DNA of 64,000 nt, taken from assembly GCF_947500985.1 (NCBI RefSeq), contig NZ_CANMTX010000004.1, forward strand, positions 540,743-604,742, given 5' to 3'. How positions within the stretch are numbered: position 1 is the stretch's first letter; every line of letters begins with the position of its first letter. Origin of the DNA: an uncultured Maribacter sp. GTDB taxonomy: Bacteria > Bacteroidota > Bacteroidia > Flavobacteriales > Flavobacteriaceae. The position numbers and the translations under genes were made by a program. Of this stretch, positions 63,735 to 64,000 are shown one piece after another. The notes beneath the pieces are model-generated. The model did not search any database, was not told where the DNA came from, and was given only the letters and a program-made list of their open reading frames with translations.

Positions 63735-64000
63735 ACGATGAAGAGTTTGATCCTGGCTCAGGATGAACGCTAGCGGCAGGCCTAACACATGCAAGTCGAG
63801 GGGTAACATTTGTGCTTGCACAAGATGACGACCGGCGCACGGGTGCGCACCGCGTATGGAACCTACCTTGTACAGGGGAATAGCCCAGGGAAACTTGGAT
63901 TAATGCCCCGTAGTACCATAACTCGGCATCGGGATTTGGTTAAAGCCTTCGGGCGGTATAAGATGGCCATGCGTCCCATTAGTTTGTTGGTAAGGTAACG
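63735..64000 (+). rRNA. rrs: 16S ribosomal RNA, 5' part (cut by window edge)
   Basis: The universal 5' segment AGAGTTTGATCCTGGCTCAG begins at 63742, so position 1 is near 63735. The continuation GATGAACGCTAGCGGCAGGC and CCTAACACATGCAAGTCGAG is typical of Bacteroidota 16S. About 266 of ~1520 bases are present. Confidence 0.97.

Noticed and set aside
63595..63998. Open frames over the 16S start
   Set aside because: They read through rRNA and its leader; the conserved 16S text excludes coding.

Overview
The window is chromosomal DNA from a marine-type member of the Bacteroidota, most likely family Flavobacteriaceae. The evidence is: SusC/SusD and porin outer-membrane proteins; a type IX secretion (type B) C-terminal domain; TANNTTTG-type -7 promoter elements in place of the proteobacterial -10; weak or absent Shine-Dalgarno sequences; families largely confined to this phylum (HYC_CC_PP, GSCFA, DUF4230, DUF5522); and the start of a 16S rRNA gene at the right edge. 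I cannot fix the genus from sequence alone.

Region 1 (1-14.2 kb) is a copper/silver resistance block read entirely leftwards: a small Cys-rich HYC_CC_PP protein, a CusA-type RND pump, a TolC-type channel, an AraC-type regulator with a metal-binding-like N-terminus, a multicopper oxidase fused to an outer-membrane barrel, a DUF3347 protein, a haem-binding protein, a Cu+ P-type ATPase, a DUF305 protein and the (cut) CusB adaptor. Together they would move Cu(I)/Ag(I) from cytoplasm to periplasm, oxidise it there and pump it out of the cell. The block ends beside the 3' end of an initiator tRNA-Met gene, a classic integration point, so it may be a genomic island.

Region 2 (14.3-36.3 kb) is mostly core genome: an AGCS amino-acid symporter, era, der, a LemA/TPM/MerR/M23 cluster divergent from alaS, a TPR lipoprotein, a GSCFA protein, a frameshifted leucine-rich-repeat T9SS protein, a DUF4230 protein, an aromatic amino acid hydroxylase divergent from an Lrp-type regulator, a D-cysteine desulfhydrase-like enzyme, a glucosaminidase and hemL.

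Region 3 (36.3-56.6 kb) holds a 1309-residue lipoprotein that appears to join a polysaccharide-deacetylase-like domain, a helical repeat region and an outer-membrane barrel; a Spy-like protein; a large secreted zinc metalloprotease; an SLC13-type symporter; lysS with the truncated end of a GDSL hydrolase upstream; a monothiol TlpA-like protein and a membrane-anchored LuxR regulator; YqaE/Pmp3; lipB; a tandem pair of collagen-like lipoproteins; and rnhB.

Region 4 (56.8-64 kb) is a SusC/SusD pair, a putative porin and the leader and first ~266 bases of an rRNA operon, preceded by two tandem promoters that both fit TTG-N19-TANNTTTG exactly. I found no CRISPR array, transposase, phage structural gene or known defence system.
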